Positions 19,309-30,699 of a stretch of 64,000 bases of DNA are shown piece by piece. The notes beneath the pieces were generated by a model that was given only the letters and a program-made list of their open reading frames with translations, did no database searches and was not told the origin of the DNA. The stretch lies in the NCBI GenBank assembly GCA_023213395.1, contig CM041465.1:109437741-109501740 (forward strand), in the 5' to 3' direction. The stretch comes from Cycas panzhihuaensis (lineage: Eukaryota > Cycadophyta). The translations under genes were made by a program, and so were the position numbers. Position 1 is the first letter of the stretch; each line of letters opens with the position of its first letter.

Positions 19309-20497
19309 GCCTAAAATTTTCCTCATTTCCCTCTCTTAAAACTCTCTAACAATCTCCTACAACTCTTTTTCTCCTACTCTTCTACTATCTCTACAAGCTT
19401 CCTCCTACAGGAAATGCCCTGTATCTATTGAGATCTCCTACACTCTGCCTTCCACAACTCTAGTTCTTGGAACTTATCTCATCAAGGAGCCTCACCAAGT
19501 GAAGACACCATTTAAAGCTTTCATTCACAGGCATATAGTAGGTTTCTTCTTCAGATTTTGTAGGGATTGTCCTGCAACCACCTAGATTAGCCTTGCCCTA
19601 CACTTCTCTTAGGAAAGCCTACTACAAACTCAACCCAGTAGGTATCTCTTTGTGTTTCTCTTCATGTCATCTCCTTAAAACTCCTTTAAAAGCTAAGATC
19701 TCTTCCATATATCTTTTATTTTTAGTACTTTCTAGTTTATGCAGGAGGTATTTCCCTGCGGTTTTCCTTTCATATTTGCATTTTCTTTCTATTGACTCTC
19801 TGGTCTCTCCAAGAGGGCTATGAGGTGAGCTACTCAAGGTGTGAGTGAAGGAAGCACTTAGCAGGTTCTGTACCCTACAACGTCGGCTTCCTAAGGGGCA
19901 ATCCCCCTTCTCCTCCTTTACTCTCCTCTTTGTGTCCTCCTTGGGCCACTGGACAACCCCAGAAAGGAGGATATTGCTGGAACTAGTGTATGCAACCCCT
20001 TACTACATTGTTTCTATCCTTGCAAGACCCATATTAGTGGGGTATTTCAACCCCACAGTGGAGTTATGTCCCTCTTTTGGCCGCTCCCTCACTAGGTGTT
20101 GTACATGCTACATACCATAACTTTGGTAACACTTACAATGTTTCCAACTTCTATAGCATTTGTTCCTTTCACTATTGGCTATCATATAGGCTACCTAAAC
20201 CTTCTATCTTTGTGCTCAAAGGCAACGTGGAGGTACTTACATAAGTGGGTTAGACATTCTGAGGCTAACTATTAGCATTCATTGCTTGTTGAGACTTATG
20301 TTGATAGGTTTGAAAGGAGCTTTCAATTAAATATTTTGTGTTGTTTCCAACTTTCTGCTTGCAACTTTTGGCACTTTATCTCCTATACATATATGCACAT
20401 CTACTTGGTATTCTAGCATCCCTTTGAAGGAAGGGGAAGGCAACCTTTATGTTTGTAGGTTTCATCACAATGTTCATAGAAAGGAAGAGGTTAAAAG

Positions 20498-20573
20498 AAG
20501 GATGGATCCAGGATCGAAATCTGACTCTAATACCACATGAAGGAAGGATGGATCTAGGAGATAAATCACTTAC
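20498..20573 (-). repeat. Inverted copia LTR end and primer binding site fragment
   Basis: On the minus strand it reads GTGATTTATCTCCTAGATCC, CATCCTTCCTTCA and TGTGGTATTAGAG, i.e. the 3' end of the copia LTR (27,600-27,629) followed by a mutated initiator-Met primer site. It joins plus-strand pol at about 20,580. GAAGGATGGATCYAGGA occurs directly repeated at 20,497 and 20,543. Confidence 0.75.
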
Positions 20574-20587
20574 AACGTCAAGTACCA

Positions 20588-23500
20588 TTAACCAACCAAA
20601 GAGATTCTTTGAAGCTCAGTGTGAATATATCACTTGTAAATTCCCTTCACCAATGCCAAGCCCTATTGGAATTGCCAATAGTGTGGATTCAATCGATGGA
20701 CAGTGGATCATAGACACAAGAGCAACTCAACATATGACATGCAATCACAGTCTATATCAAACATTTGACTAAAATGTTCATGAAGTTGTTCACATGGCTG
20801 AACAATCACAATAACCTGTTGAAGGAATTGGCAATGTTCGCCTGAAACTCCTAGGCTTAGAAGATTTTACATTGCTTGATGTCTTATATATACCTAATCT
20901 CAAACAAAACCTACTCTCTTTATCTACACTTGTTTCTCATGGATTTGATCTAAGTATAACCACAAATGACCAGACTCTTAAGGTCATTCACCCTCCCACT
21001 AATTAGGTGGTTTTGACTAGACATCTCTTTGTCAAACTCTTTCGACTGAATGACTCTCCATCTTCTGAAGCCTATTATGCCTAAAGCCCTTGTGCCGATG
21101 AAGAATTTACATTTAATTCCATCTTGACCCATCCAATGTTGTCACCAGAAGCTCTTTGGAATGCTTGTATGGGCCATGTTCACATTGATAGACTTAGAGA
21201 TCTTTCTAACACTCTTCCAAACCTTCTAAAGTTTTCCTCTAAGCCCTTTAAATGTGAAGCTTGTATCATTGCCAAATCTCATCGACAACCATTTCCCAAA
21301 ATCCAGTGGAAATCAATCAATCCATTACAATTGGTATACTCTGATTTATGTGGGCTAATGCCCATTCCCTCACTGAAGGGCAAGCTATATTACATCTCTT
21401 TCATTGATGATTTCACTAGAAAAGTATGGGTAGCTTTTCTACACAAGAAAGATGAAGCATTCTGTATATTCAAGGAATTAAAAGCTTCACTGAAAAAGAG
21501 TCAGGTTATCAACTCAAATGTCTTCGAACTGATAATGGTGGTGAATATACTTCACATGAGTTTGAAAGCTACCTTTGAGACAATGGCATCAAGTATCAAA
21601 CAATAGTAGCAGGTACCCCATAACAAAATGGAGTTGCCGAGCGCATGAATAGAATAATCATGAACATGGCTTGTGCTATATTAATATATAAAAATATACC
21701 TACCTATTTATGGGCTGAAGTAATCTGGATAGTTGTTTATTGTATTAATGTTGTTAGCCCATCAAAGGAAGCACAACCACCTAATGAAAAGTGGTCAGGA
21801 CAAGCCCCCATTGTTCACTACTTTAAAATTTTTGGCTCTACATGCTATGCCCATATTCTAAATGCAAATCAAAATAAACTCCAGCCAAGGGCACTTAAAA
21901 GCATCTTTGTTGGATACCCTATGGATAAGAAAAGGTATAAGGTCTTCATACCTTCACAATGAAAAATCATCATTACCAGAGATGTTATTTTTGTAGAGAC
22001 AAAGGATCAGTTACTTAAATTAGACTCCATAGTACCCTTATGTTGCTACAATGATGTTATCAAGTATGATGTTCAGATTCTAAAATTTGAGGGGGGGGGC
22101 AGAAATAAATTACTCCAAATGTTAGAAGCTGACAATAGAGCCTTGGAGGATATAAGTTGTGACTCTGAACCAATGAGTGCACATCCAACACCATCTTTTG
22201 AACATAACAGAGTTGACAAAGGCAAAGCTATTATAGAAGAACCATCCTCTCCATCTTCAGTTGACAAAGGCAAAACAGTTATAGAAGAACCATTTTCTTC
22301 AGGCACATCAACATCCTCCTCACAAAATAATCATTTTAACGAACATGATGAGAACCAAGAAGTTGGGAAAATGAGGACATCATTCCCAACTCAAGGATCT
22401 TGAGAAGCCCGCTAGCTCAATAAGGACATACAACCAGATGAGGTGGGGAAAACTGGCACTCGAAGTGCCCGTAGAGCAAGCATATAGGAATCATTATATA
22501 CTGAGCTTAAACCAGTAGAATTATACCTTACTCTTAATGAAGAGACTTTAACATACCAAGAAGTTGTAAAGCATACATCTTAGAGAAATGCCATGAACGA
22601 AAAGTACCAATCTCTTATCAAGAATGGTACATGGGATTTCGTTGATCTACCACTTGGGAGAAAGGTAGTTCAAAATAAATGGGTGTTAAAAAATAAATAT
22701 AAATCAGACGGCACCCTTGAAAAACACAAGGCGATGTTAGTAGCTAAAAGATTTACACAAAGGGAAGGCATCGACTACACTGAAGTCTTTGCACCTATAA
22801 CCAAGTGGCCTACAATTAGAACCCTTATGGCCTTGGCTGCTCAACAGGGTTGGAAAATCCACCAACTCGATATTAAGACTGCGTTTCTTTATGGAGATCT
22901 TGAAGAATAAATTTACATGGATTAGCTAGAAGGATATGAGTTTAAAGGTTAAGAGCATAAGGTTTGCAGGCTCAGAAAGTCCTTGTATGGTCTTAAACAA
23001 GCCCCTTGTGCTTGGTTTGCCAAGTTGTATGAAAGGATAAGGTAACTTGGATATGAGGTTTGTGACTATCAAGATATTGATGCAATATTATTCATTAAGT
23101 GCCATAAGGATAAAGTCACTTATCTCATAATCTTTATGGATGACATGCTAGTAATAGGTAATAGTGAACAGGCAATAAGCCAACTGAAAAAGGACCTTGG
23201 CAAAACGTTCAAATTGTTTGATCTCAGTTTGATGAAATATTACTTGGGAATTGAAGTAACACAAAAGAATGGAAAATTTTTCCTCTCCCAAGAAAAATAC
23301 ATCAATGATCCTCTAACCAAGTTTCAGTTAGAAGATGTTTGACCAGTGATGTTACCTATGGATCCTAACACTAAACTCTCAGCTGAAGGTGACACTAGGA
23401 AGGCAGACGTAACACTCTATAGGAAACTTGTAGGTAGTCTCCTCTACACTACTAATACAAAGCCATATATTATACACTCTGTCAGTATTCTTGCTCGTTA

Positions 23501-24086
23501 CATGAAAAATCCTAAGCAAAATCATTTCCAGGCAGTAGTGAGAGTGTTGAGATACCTTAAGACGACCAATAAATATGGACTGTTGTATGAACCTAATCCA
23601 AACTTCAAGTTTTCTGCATAGACATACTCAAACTTTGCAAGAGATAAAGATACAGGAAGATCTACTTCTGGGTATGCAACATTTCTTGGAACAGCACCAA
23701 TATCATAAAGATCAAGATGGCAGAAGATAATTGCAGATTTAACTGATGAAGTTGAATACATTACTGCTTCTGAGACCAGTAAAGAGGTCATACGGCTGAG
23801 AAAATTATTAGAGACATTGAATATCACCTACACAAGTCCTACGAGTCTTCATGTAGATAATCAATCAGTAATCTGCATGGCGAAAAATCCTATATTTCAC
23901 AATCATACCAAACACATAAGTATGAAAGTCCACATGATTAGGGAACTTGTTCATGATGTCACAATTCAATTAGATTACTGCCCCACAGTAGATCAAGTGG
24001 CTGATATCTTCACCAAACTTTTGCAAAGGTTGAAGTTTGAACAGTTTCGAAGGCAGCTTAGTCTTAGGGCCTCCATCTTTGATTAA
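20588..24086 (+). pseudogene. Copia pol (protease, integrase, RT, RNase H), broken (cop1)
   Basis: In order: protease remnant WIIDTRATQHMTC (20,707 on), where the catalytic DTG reads DTR; GAG-pre-integrase LWNACMGHVHIDRLRDL and CEACIIAKSHRQPFP; integrase core with Asp (YSDLCGLMP) and later NGVAERMNR holding the Glu; RT from NGTWDFVDLPLGRKVVQNKW (22,623), with catalytic FMDDM at 23,134-23,148; RNase H ending with LHVDNQSVICM and the typical end DQVADIFTKLL. Stops (for example 20,770, 22,906, 23,341) and frameshifts are scattered. Copia order (integrase before RT) is clear. It cannot make active enzyme. Confidence 0.92.
22091..22099 (+). repeat. G9 run in copia pol (cop1)
   Basis: Nine G in the integrase-RT linker. 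cop2 has eleven G at the matching site (32,215-32,225), which shifts frame between the copies. Confidence 0.9.
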
Positions 24087-24533
24087 TCAAAGAAGATGGC
24101 AATAGGATCATCATACTCTATTCTCTTTATGAAAACCTCTTGTGGGCGCTGAAGAATAAGAGTAAGTCTCTGCTCTATCCTCTTTGTGAAAACCCCATGT
24201 GGGTACGGAAGGATAAGTTTTGTACTTATTTTGGAAAATCAGAACCTGTGAAAACCCAAAAGGGCATAGGGGATGACCAAACAGTATATGGAGACTTAGC
24301 AGATTAAGCTACATATTTAAGCTACTTGGCTATTAGGCTACATCAAAGAGCCACCTTAGCCATTTTGATTTATAAAAGGGGCTATAGATCTTAGAAAGTT
24401 CATGGGTTTTTATTCCCCATGAGGGTTTTCCCACAAACGTGTCATTTAGAATTTCAATGTAATAATCAGGCTCAAATGAAGAACTTATAGAATAGATTTT
24501 CTGAAAACGACCTTCCACCATTAAGGAGGGGAT
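24087..24533 (+). other. Copia 3' noncoding tail with short repeats and polypurine tract (cop1)
   Basis: No gene. Contains two to three imperfect copies of a unit with TCTATYCTCTTTRTGAAAACC followed by GTGGG and GRANGAATAAG (about 24,116-24,215, partial to 24,270). cop2 has the same block (about 34,238-34,390). Ends in AAGGAGGGGAT (24,523-24,533), the polypurine tract. Confidence 0.75.
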
Positions 24534-24845
24534 TGAAAAAGGTTAATATATCAAGGTCATTTATGTAGATTAATTATGTGACCTTAGGATATATTATTAG
24601 CATTAGTCTCTTAATGAAATGTACTTTATATACATTTAAATGTAATTTCAGGTTCATGTCATTAGGTAGGAAAATCCTAACCCTAATGCTCACCCTCAAT
24701 AATAAAAGGTGAAATCTCAAGGAGGGAGTCATTATTCATTCTCACCTCCAAGCTTGCTCTCATATCTTGTTTCATCTTCTTTTTCATTCTCCATTGCCAT
24801 TGTGTGCATGTGAGTGATTTATCTCCTAGATCCATCCTTCCTTCA
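24534..24845 (+). repeat. 3' LTR of cop1 (312 bp)
   Basis: TGAAAAAGGTTAATATATC to CATCCTTCCTTCA. The same length and nearly the same sequence as the 5' LTR of cop2 (27,318-27,629). Confidence 0.9.
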
Positions 24846-25912
24846 AAGGTGCTTCCATCTGGGTAAGTTTTCACCTTTTTTCCTTCAATTTCGCTTCCTC
24901 GCATAGTTGCTTTGTTTCTTTTCATCCTTTTTGGCTTTCCTTTCTTTTCTTTTGCATGGGGAAGTTAAGGAAACCCCTCCAATACCACTTCTCAATAACA
25001 TTGGTGTGTCGGATAAGGATAAGGGAGCAAGCATAGCATACATGCGAGACATCTTCTTTGGACACATAACTTTTTAGGTACGTATTTCTCCTCCTTTCAT
25101 AGCTCTTTCCCTTTGTCATTATTAGTTCTATTACCTTGCATAATAAACAACATAAAAGGAAAGGATAATGAATCGACCCACATGCATCCATCTTACATAT
25201 GTATGTTGCATGTTGCCTTTATAGGAAGGAGCATATCATAAGAATCATACCTCCCTCCTCTCCTACCCGAATGCAAAACACCCCTTAGCTTTATATTTCC
25301 TAGCTTGCAAGCTTGAGTATGTTTAGAATACTTTTTCCATCTCTCCTTATTTAAAAACGAAAGAGAGTGAGAGAGTGTTTTAAGTTCCTCTTTTATAAAA
25401 GTAAACGTGAACACCTAAATTATCCTTTCATATACCGTCTTCACATTCTTATTCACACATTCTAGCCACACTGCCCTTGCCAGGATTTAGATCCCTTCGC
25501 TCACGTAGTGGCAAGTGGTCTTTTGCCATCACTTCTTTCACTCGTAGACCTACCTTAGGTGAGTCGGCTCAAGGAGTTCTTGTTATTCTACCCATACCAT
25601 ATCACCTTCCTGTAGTAGTTCTTTTCCTCGTTGGGCCTCCCATTCCCCTTCTGGCCATCCAAGGGTAGGAGGATTCCATCATTTGGGGTTATCTGAGATA
25701 CCTTATGTGTATCTTGCCCTTCAAGCCAAAAGCCTAAGCTACCATGAGGAAGCTGTACACCATTCGTGGATCCCAAACCTATGTTTCAAGGCACATACGC
25801 CCTTTTTGGGTGTTTCTTCCACTTGTAGGATTATATCTTTTATTTTGGTATTTACCATTGATTGCCCCAATCTTCGCCAAGTATGGTTACCATCCCTATA
25901 GACGCAATTCCA

Positions 25913-27300
25913 CCTTCTTTCCCTTGTTTCAACATCGAGAAGGTGAGGGAGTTTGATGGTTAGGAGAGTCAGAAGAGGAGGATGAATTCCTTGCACCCTT
26001 CCCTTTGGCTTGCGAAGGGTAAGGGTTTACGGATCTCCCCATATTCTAATTTCTCTTTTGTTATGCATTGTGATTACGGTCTCTATGTTTGGGAAAGGGA
26101 TGGGCTAGTCTAAGTTGGGCCTATACACCTGTTTGAGAGAAGAATCATATTTTAGGTTGGTTGTACGGTGTTGGACCTAGTATTATGAATCTTCATAGAA
26201 ACATTCCCCATGGATGGAATACCATTTCTTCTTCAGGGAGGAATCAAGCTTCCTTGCTTGAGAAGATTGGTTGTTACCATCCTTAGGGGTAGTGGCTTGA
26301 GAAGCCTGTTGAACTAGTTTATACGAGGTAGGGGATGAAGGAGCCTAGAGTTTGAGCTCCTTCATGGTATGTTCGAATGAATGTATGGAGGAAGTGAGAG
26401 GATCCAAAATCTTCTCGGTCAGATGGGAAGAAGACCTAGCAGGCTTTTAGATTTTGGTCTCTCGGGGTGGAGGAGGTACCTCATGATATTGTGAGGGCTT
26501 GAGAGGCTTCTTGAGTTAGGCTTAGATCTCAATGGCCTCAAGTGCCAAGAACTTGGCTATTGCGGAATCACATGTCATTGCCCTTATTTATAAGACTTCG
26601 ACCTAGACTTTGGGACATAAAGCATTGATAAAACAGTCTCTCTTCAACTCCTCAGGTAGAGTTGCCTTTGTCAAGTGGAAAAGGTCATGAAAGTGTCTCA
26701 CAAAGTCATGATTTATCTCATTCTGACCTTGTTTGAGAGACAAGAGGGCTTTCATTCTACTCTCGAATGGATGGGCTATGTCAAAATACTTAATGAAGTT
26801 GTCCATGAGTTGTTGGAATTAAAAGATTGAATATGCTGGTAGGTAATAGAACCACTTAAGGGCATCACCTTAGAGGGATCATGGGAAGAGTTTTATAAGA
26901 ATATGGTCATAGGTTGAGTAATCAATACATGCCATAGAAAAGTTACGGACATGCTGTATTGGGTCCTATGACGAGGTCCTATCAAATTTGGGAACCTCAG
27001 GAGGGTGAGGCAGTAAGTTGGTTCTTAGTGCCTCGATAGATAGGGGTGTCGATCTATAGTTCATAAAGGGGCGTGCCCTTGACTGGACTATAAGATCAAT
27101 AAGAGATAAAAGAGGAGGTGGACAAGGTTACCTGAATCCTCCTTGGAAGGTTTGGTTCAAAAGGGGATGTTGTCCTCCCCTCATTTGGTGAGAAGATATA
27201 AATCCCACATTTGAAGGGGCATGCATATGAGCAGATGAGGGTGAGAGACCCATCCCTTCTTGAGAAAATACTCCTTATTATAAGGAACTTAAGGAATAAT
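25913..27300 (-). pseudogene. E4: gypsy gag fragment, minus strand
   Basis: Gag of a fourth Tat/Ogre-like element, read from about 27,300 down to 25,913. It has the capsid-like domain (MNYRSTPLSIEALRTN about 27,063-27,016; FIKYFDIAHPFESRMKALLS and NHDFVRHFHDLFHLTKATLP at 26,800-26,670), then ALCPKV, a Lys/Pro-rich linker, and a degraded Cys/His motif KKWYSIHGECFYED (about 26,240-26,195; sister copies read KKWCSIHGECFHDD). It is cut on the left by E3 and on the right by cop2. RT, integrase and LTRs of this element are not in the window. Confidence 0.82.
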
Positions 27301-27317
27301 ACCATGGGAGGGGGCAT

Positions 27318-27629
27318 TGAAAGAGGTTAATGTATCAAGGTCATTTGTGTAGATTAATTTTGTGACCTTAGGATATATTACTAGCATTAGTCTCTTAATG
27401 AAATGTACTTTATGTGCATTTAGATGTAATTTTGGGTTCATGTCATTAGCTAAGAAAATCCTAACCCTAATGCTCACCCTCACTAATAAAAGGTGAAATC
27501 TCAAGGAGGGAGTCATTATTCATTCTCACCTCCAAGCTTGCTCTCATATCTTGTTTCATCTTCTTTTTCATTCTCCATTGCCATTGTGTGTATGTGAGTG
27601 ATTTATCTCCTAGATCCATCCTTCCTTCA
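27318..27629 (+). repeat. 5' LTR of cop2 (312 bp)
   Basis: TGAAAGAGGTTAATGTATC to CATCCTTCCTTCA, followed by TG and the primer site. Matches the LTR of cop1 in length. The left flank CCATGGGAGGGGGCAT resembles the copia tail before a 3' LTR. Confidence 0.88.
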
Positions 27630-27631
27630 TG

Positions 27632-27643
27632 TGGTATCAGAGC
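27632..27643 (+). other. Primer binding site of cop2 (initiator tRNA-Met)
   Basis: TGGTATCAGAGC, two bases after the LTR; the standard plant copia primer site complementary to tRNA-iMet. Confidence 0.93.
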
Positions 27644-29628
27644 TATAAGGGGATATATTCACTCCATTCCACTTGCATGGAGTCATTTTGCCTCCCCTTC
27701 ACCTTTAATACGAAGTATTGAGAGTGCATTCATTATTTTTTAACATTTTGAGAGCTTAAAATTATAGTATTTTATATGTTGCTACTTTTTCCATGTGTGA
27801 GTAAATTAAAAGGTGAAGAATAGAGGTTTTTGAAGCCGTTCAGCTGCCAGAACAATTCTAGAAGCATTAAAGGCCTAAAATTTCATAAAAACTTGACCAT
27901 CTCAGAATTTGATGAAATTTGGCATGCAAGGTCGCATTAACTAGAGAATCAGTTTTGTCATATGGAGGAACTTCATATTTAGCCTAAAACAGTGAGTTTT
28001 GGCTGTGATAAAAGGGTAAATTTTGTAGATAAGTGATTTAAAGTACTTTTTCTAATGAAATACTTTAATTATAAGCTAAAGATCTAAAAGTTTTATTAAG
28101 GGATATGGTATATTTATGTCTTAAGATCAGTTTAAGATAAATCTCATTAAATTTCATCCATTGGTTAGTGAGATCTATGTAGTTTTCTTACGGTTACTGA
28201 TTTTGCCTACTCAACCCCACAAAGGACCTTGCAAGGGCATTTCGAGTAATTTTTTGGCAGATTTTATAGATGGTATAGAAGGGAAAGTTAATGTACATAT
28301 CAAAATGTAACTTTTTATATATTGAAGTTTAGATTCTGAGAGAGTTGATTTGGCATGATTTTACTTTGGTGCTTTTTCGGGCAAAAACTTTTGTGCCTTT
28401 TCTAAAATTTGACTTCACAAATCTATCAGAAACAACATTTTGAACACTTTTTCCTTATGTCATAAATTTAGATTTCATCGTTTAGGCCTTCATATTTGTA
28501 ATTAAAATTTTTTCCATTTATTATTATTTGTAAATTTTGTAAAAAACTCATAAAATAAGGCAAAATAGCATGCATATAGATTTACAAAAATCATCATTTT
28601 AGCGGCATGTAGATCCGCTTTTTTATCCCATTGTGGCTTTTGTATCAAAACTTCCAAAATCATATTTGGAAACATTGTACTAAAGTAAGGGAAACCTTGG
28701 ATCGGAAGCAACATCTGGTTCCCCTACTAAATCTAGTATGCTTTTCTATTTGCACATATAGAATAAAGCATCACAAAAGCAATAATAATAATAAAGAAAT
28801 ACAAAAGCAGTAACAACAATAAAGCATCACAAAAGTAGCAACAACAACAAAGTAAGCACAAAAAGAAAGCAAGCACATTTGGCAAGTTTCTATTTCAGTT
28901 TTCAGTTATATGAAAACATCTTACACTATTCCTAAAAGGGATCTCATCCGTACGATCTATACCGTCAGTTCTTGACTTGTGCACATACTCGCCTTAGTTG
29001 AAATAGACTAAGGTTGGCTGAAGTCTAGGCCCTAAGGAAGGTGTGAGTTTCATACTAGGTCTGGTCTTAATCAGAATAATGATGGAGGGACAGGTTAGCC
29101 ATACCTATGGCTTCCAATCAGGGATAATCCTAATAACCACCTGGGAAAACTGAAAACCTTAATGCAAGATTAAAATTAACCCAGTCCAATATTCGTCATA
29201 GTCATAGGATACGCAGTACCATTTGACTCTTCAGAGGAGGTATATAGCTGCTCATTGGTGAACTGGATGAGGACTGGGAGTACCTGGGCTCCACTATGAC
29301 TACAATTTCATCACCAAGCGTAGGTGCGGGTATCACAGATGAAGGCCCTAATCATATACAAGAAGCCTTAGGCATCGAAACCTCACCTACATTTGGACAT
29401 AAATGAGAGGTTAGTGGCATGACACATCACCACTGTTTACGATCTCTACATTAGGCCTCATTTTTACATCATTACTTATATTTATTTTTTATATAATTAT
29501 TGAAAAATAGTTAATCATTATTTGATTCTCATCATAACAATCATTTCTATATCCCTACTGCACTAGGTGTAGTAGCCACACGTGTCAGTGGCACATACTT
29601 CTATCATCTCTTCTACTTCATCATCACC
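27644..29628 (+). other. Long copia leader (cop2)
   Basis: About 2 kb with no supported gene, AT-rich. At 28,761-28,862 there is (AAT/AAC)-rich sequence with a direct repeat of AATAAAGCATCACAAAAG (28,762 and 28,820). Part of this may be a foreign insertion, but no ends are visible. Confidence 0.6.
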
Positions 29629-30640
29629 ATGTCATCTCAATTCAAGCAAAATGTTAACTGCATATTGAAAGGCAAAGAAAATTAGGATATATGGTACACT
29701 GGAATTAAAAATATTGCAAAGTATGAAGGCTTTTGGAGAGCCCACCTGTAGCCCACACCCAGTATACCAGCAACGACTACAATAACTACTTCTAGTAGAT
29801 CTACCCTAACAACTCCTATAGATACTCCAGCTAAACTACAATGGGAGATAGCTGATGAAAAGATTCGTGCAGGAATTTTGTTGGTCATTGATCACTCCTT
29901 GCATAACTTGATAAATGAAGAGGAATATGATACAACCTGGAAGGTCCTAGAAGTTCTTAGAAAGAACTTTGATACAAAGTCAGATTTAGAATTTGTTCAT
30001 CTTGTTTTGAAAATGAACAAATTAAAAATACAGAAGAGACAAGCTCATGAGACAATAAATCTCCTTCAACCAATCAAACAGGTAATTGACAAAGACTTTA
30101 AGACCCAATGCATCACTTGGGCATTTTTGATCTAGTCATATTCACATGTCCCTGATTATAAAAACTTACTCGAAAGTCTTCAATCTAGTGGAATATTGAA
30201 GACACTCAACTTTGAAGCTCTTGCCGAGAAGTTCATAGAATTTAATAAGACCTTTGATACAAACTTTGTAGCCTCTGACTCTCTTCCAGATGTAGCCTTT
30301 GAGGTAAAAAAACAAGTTTACTACATAAAAAATCAAGGTCCCTCTCATGGAAGAGGAAATAGCTGAGCAAGAGGAAAAGGAAAAAATATGGGAAATCATC
30401 TACAAGGTCAATCAAACCCTCAATCACAACCTTGATAGTTTTAAGGCCAAGGGCCACCTCAACAAAGAGCAAGACAGTCATGCTAAACTAGTACTTCTTC
30501 AGGGACTAGTAATCAAACTATTATGTGTGATCCGTATAACCGTAAAGGACACTTAGCAAAAGATTGTAGAACTTCCACTTATAAGTTGGCCAAGTTCCAA
30601 CCAAAACATAGAGCTCATAATGTTGAAGAAACTTGTGAAG
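29629..30640 (+). pseudogene. Copia gag (cop2), broken
   Basis: ATG at 29,629 in ATCACCATGTC gives MSSQFKQNVNCILKGKEN, then IWYTGIKNIAKYEGFW, a Thr/Ser-rich segment, and the copia gag helices (IADEKIRAGILLVIDHSLHN, EEEYDTTWKVLEVLRKNFD, FVHLVLKMNKLKIQK). The zinc knuckle near 30,525 reads CDPYNRKGHLAKDC: the second Cys of the C-C-H-C box is Tyr, so zinc binding is lost. Stops occur at 29,747, 30,133 and 30,363 (TAG or TGA). This region is absent from cop1. Confidence 0.88.
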
Positions 30641-30699
30641 AATCCTTTAGTGGTGTAGGTTTTGTACAAGCACACATTTAAAGAAGTAAGGGATCTTTA

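Larger units (their letters stand above)
20498..24845 (+). mobile_element. cop1: Ty1/copia retrotransposon, 5'-deleted and rearranged
   Basis: Contains most of pol, a 3' noncoding tail, polypurine tract and a 312-bp 3' LTR. The 5' LTR, leader and gag are missing; in their place is an inverted scrap of LTR end plus primer site. It is inserted in the 3' LTR of E3. It is a close relative of cop2 (27,318-34,670), matching it from about 30,709 onward. Confidence 0.9.
14843..25912 (+). mobile_element. E3: Tat/Ogre-like gypsy retrotransposon, 3' part
   Basis: Contains the truncated antisense PMD gene, aRNase H, polypurine tract and a 3' LTR split by cop1. The left end is cut by E2 at 14,843. The right end is the LTR terminus GACGCAATTCCA at 25,912. 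The next bases, CCTTC, are the presumed target duplication, and beyond them minus-strand gag of E4 continues. Confidence 0.88.
18592..25912 (+). repeat. 3' LTR of E3, split by cop1
   Basis: Two LTR parts, 18,592 to about 20,497 and 24,846 to 25,912, together about 2.97 kb, the family length. It starts TGTTTCTCGGCTATTAGGAATGG and ends GACGCAATTCCA. The left part aligns with E1 LTR 7,681 to about 9,540. The right part contains the GGGAAGTTAAGGAAACCCC block also found in E5, E2 and E6. Short frames inside are not genes. Confidence 0.85.

Noticed and set aside
24116-24270. CRISPR-like or satellite array
   Set aside because: Only two to three imperfect units within a copia tail; no spacers of fixed length and a eukaryotic context.
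25913-25917. CCTTC at E3 and E6 as a sign of a preferred target site
   Set aside because: Two cases of a 5-mer are not evidence, and E1 and E2 abut other bases (CATTG, CACTA).
27632-27643. Possible tRNA gene piece (TGGTATCAGAGC)
   Set aside because: This is the standard copia primer binding site next to an LTR; no cloverleaf is present.
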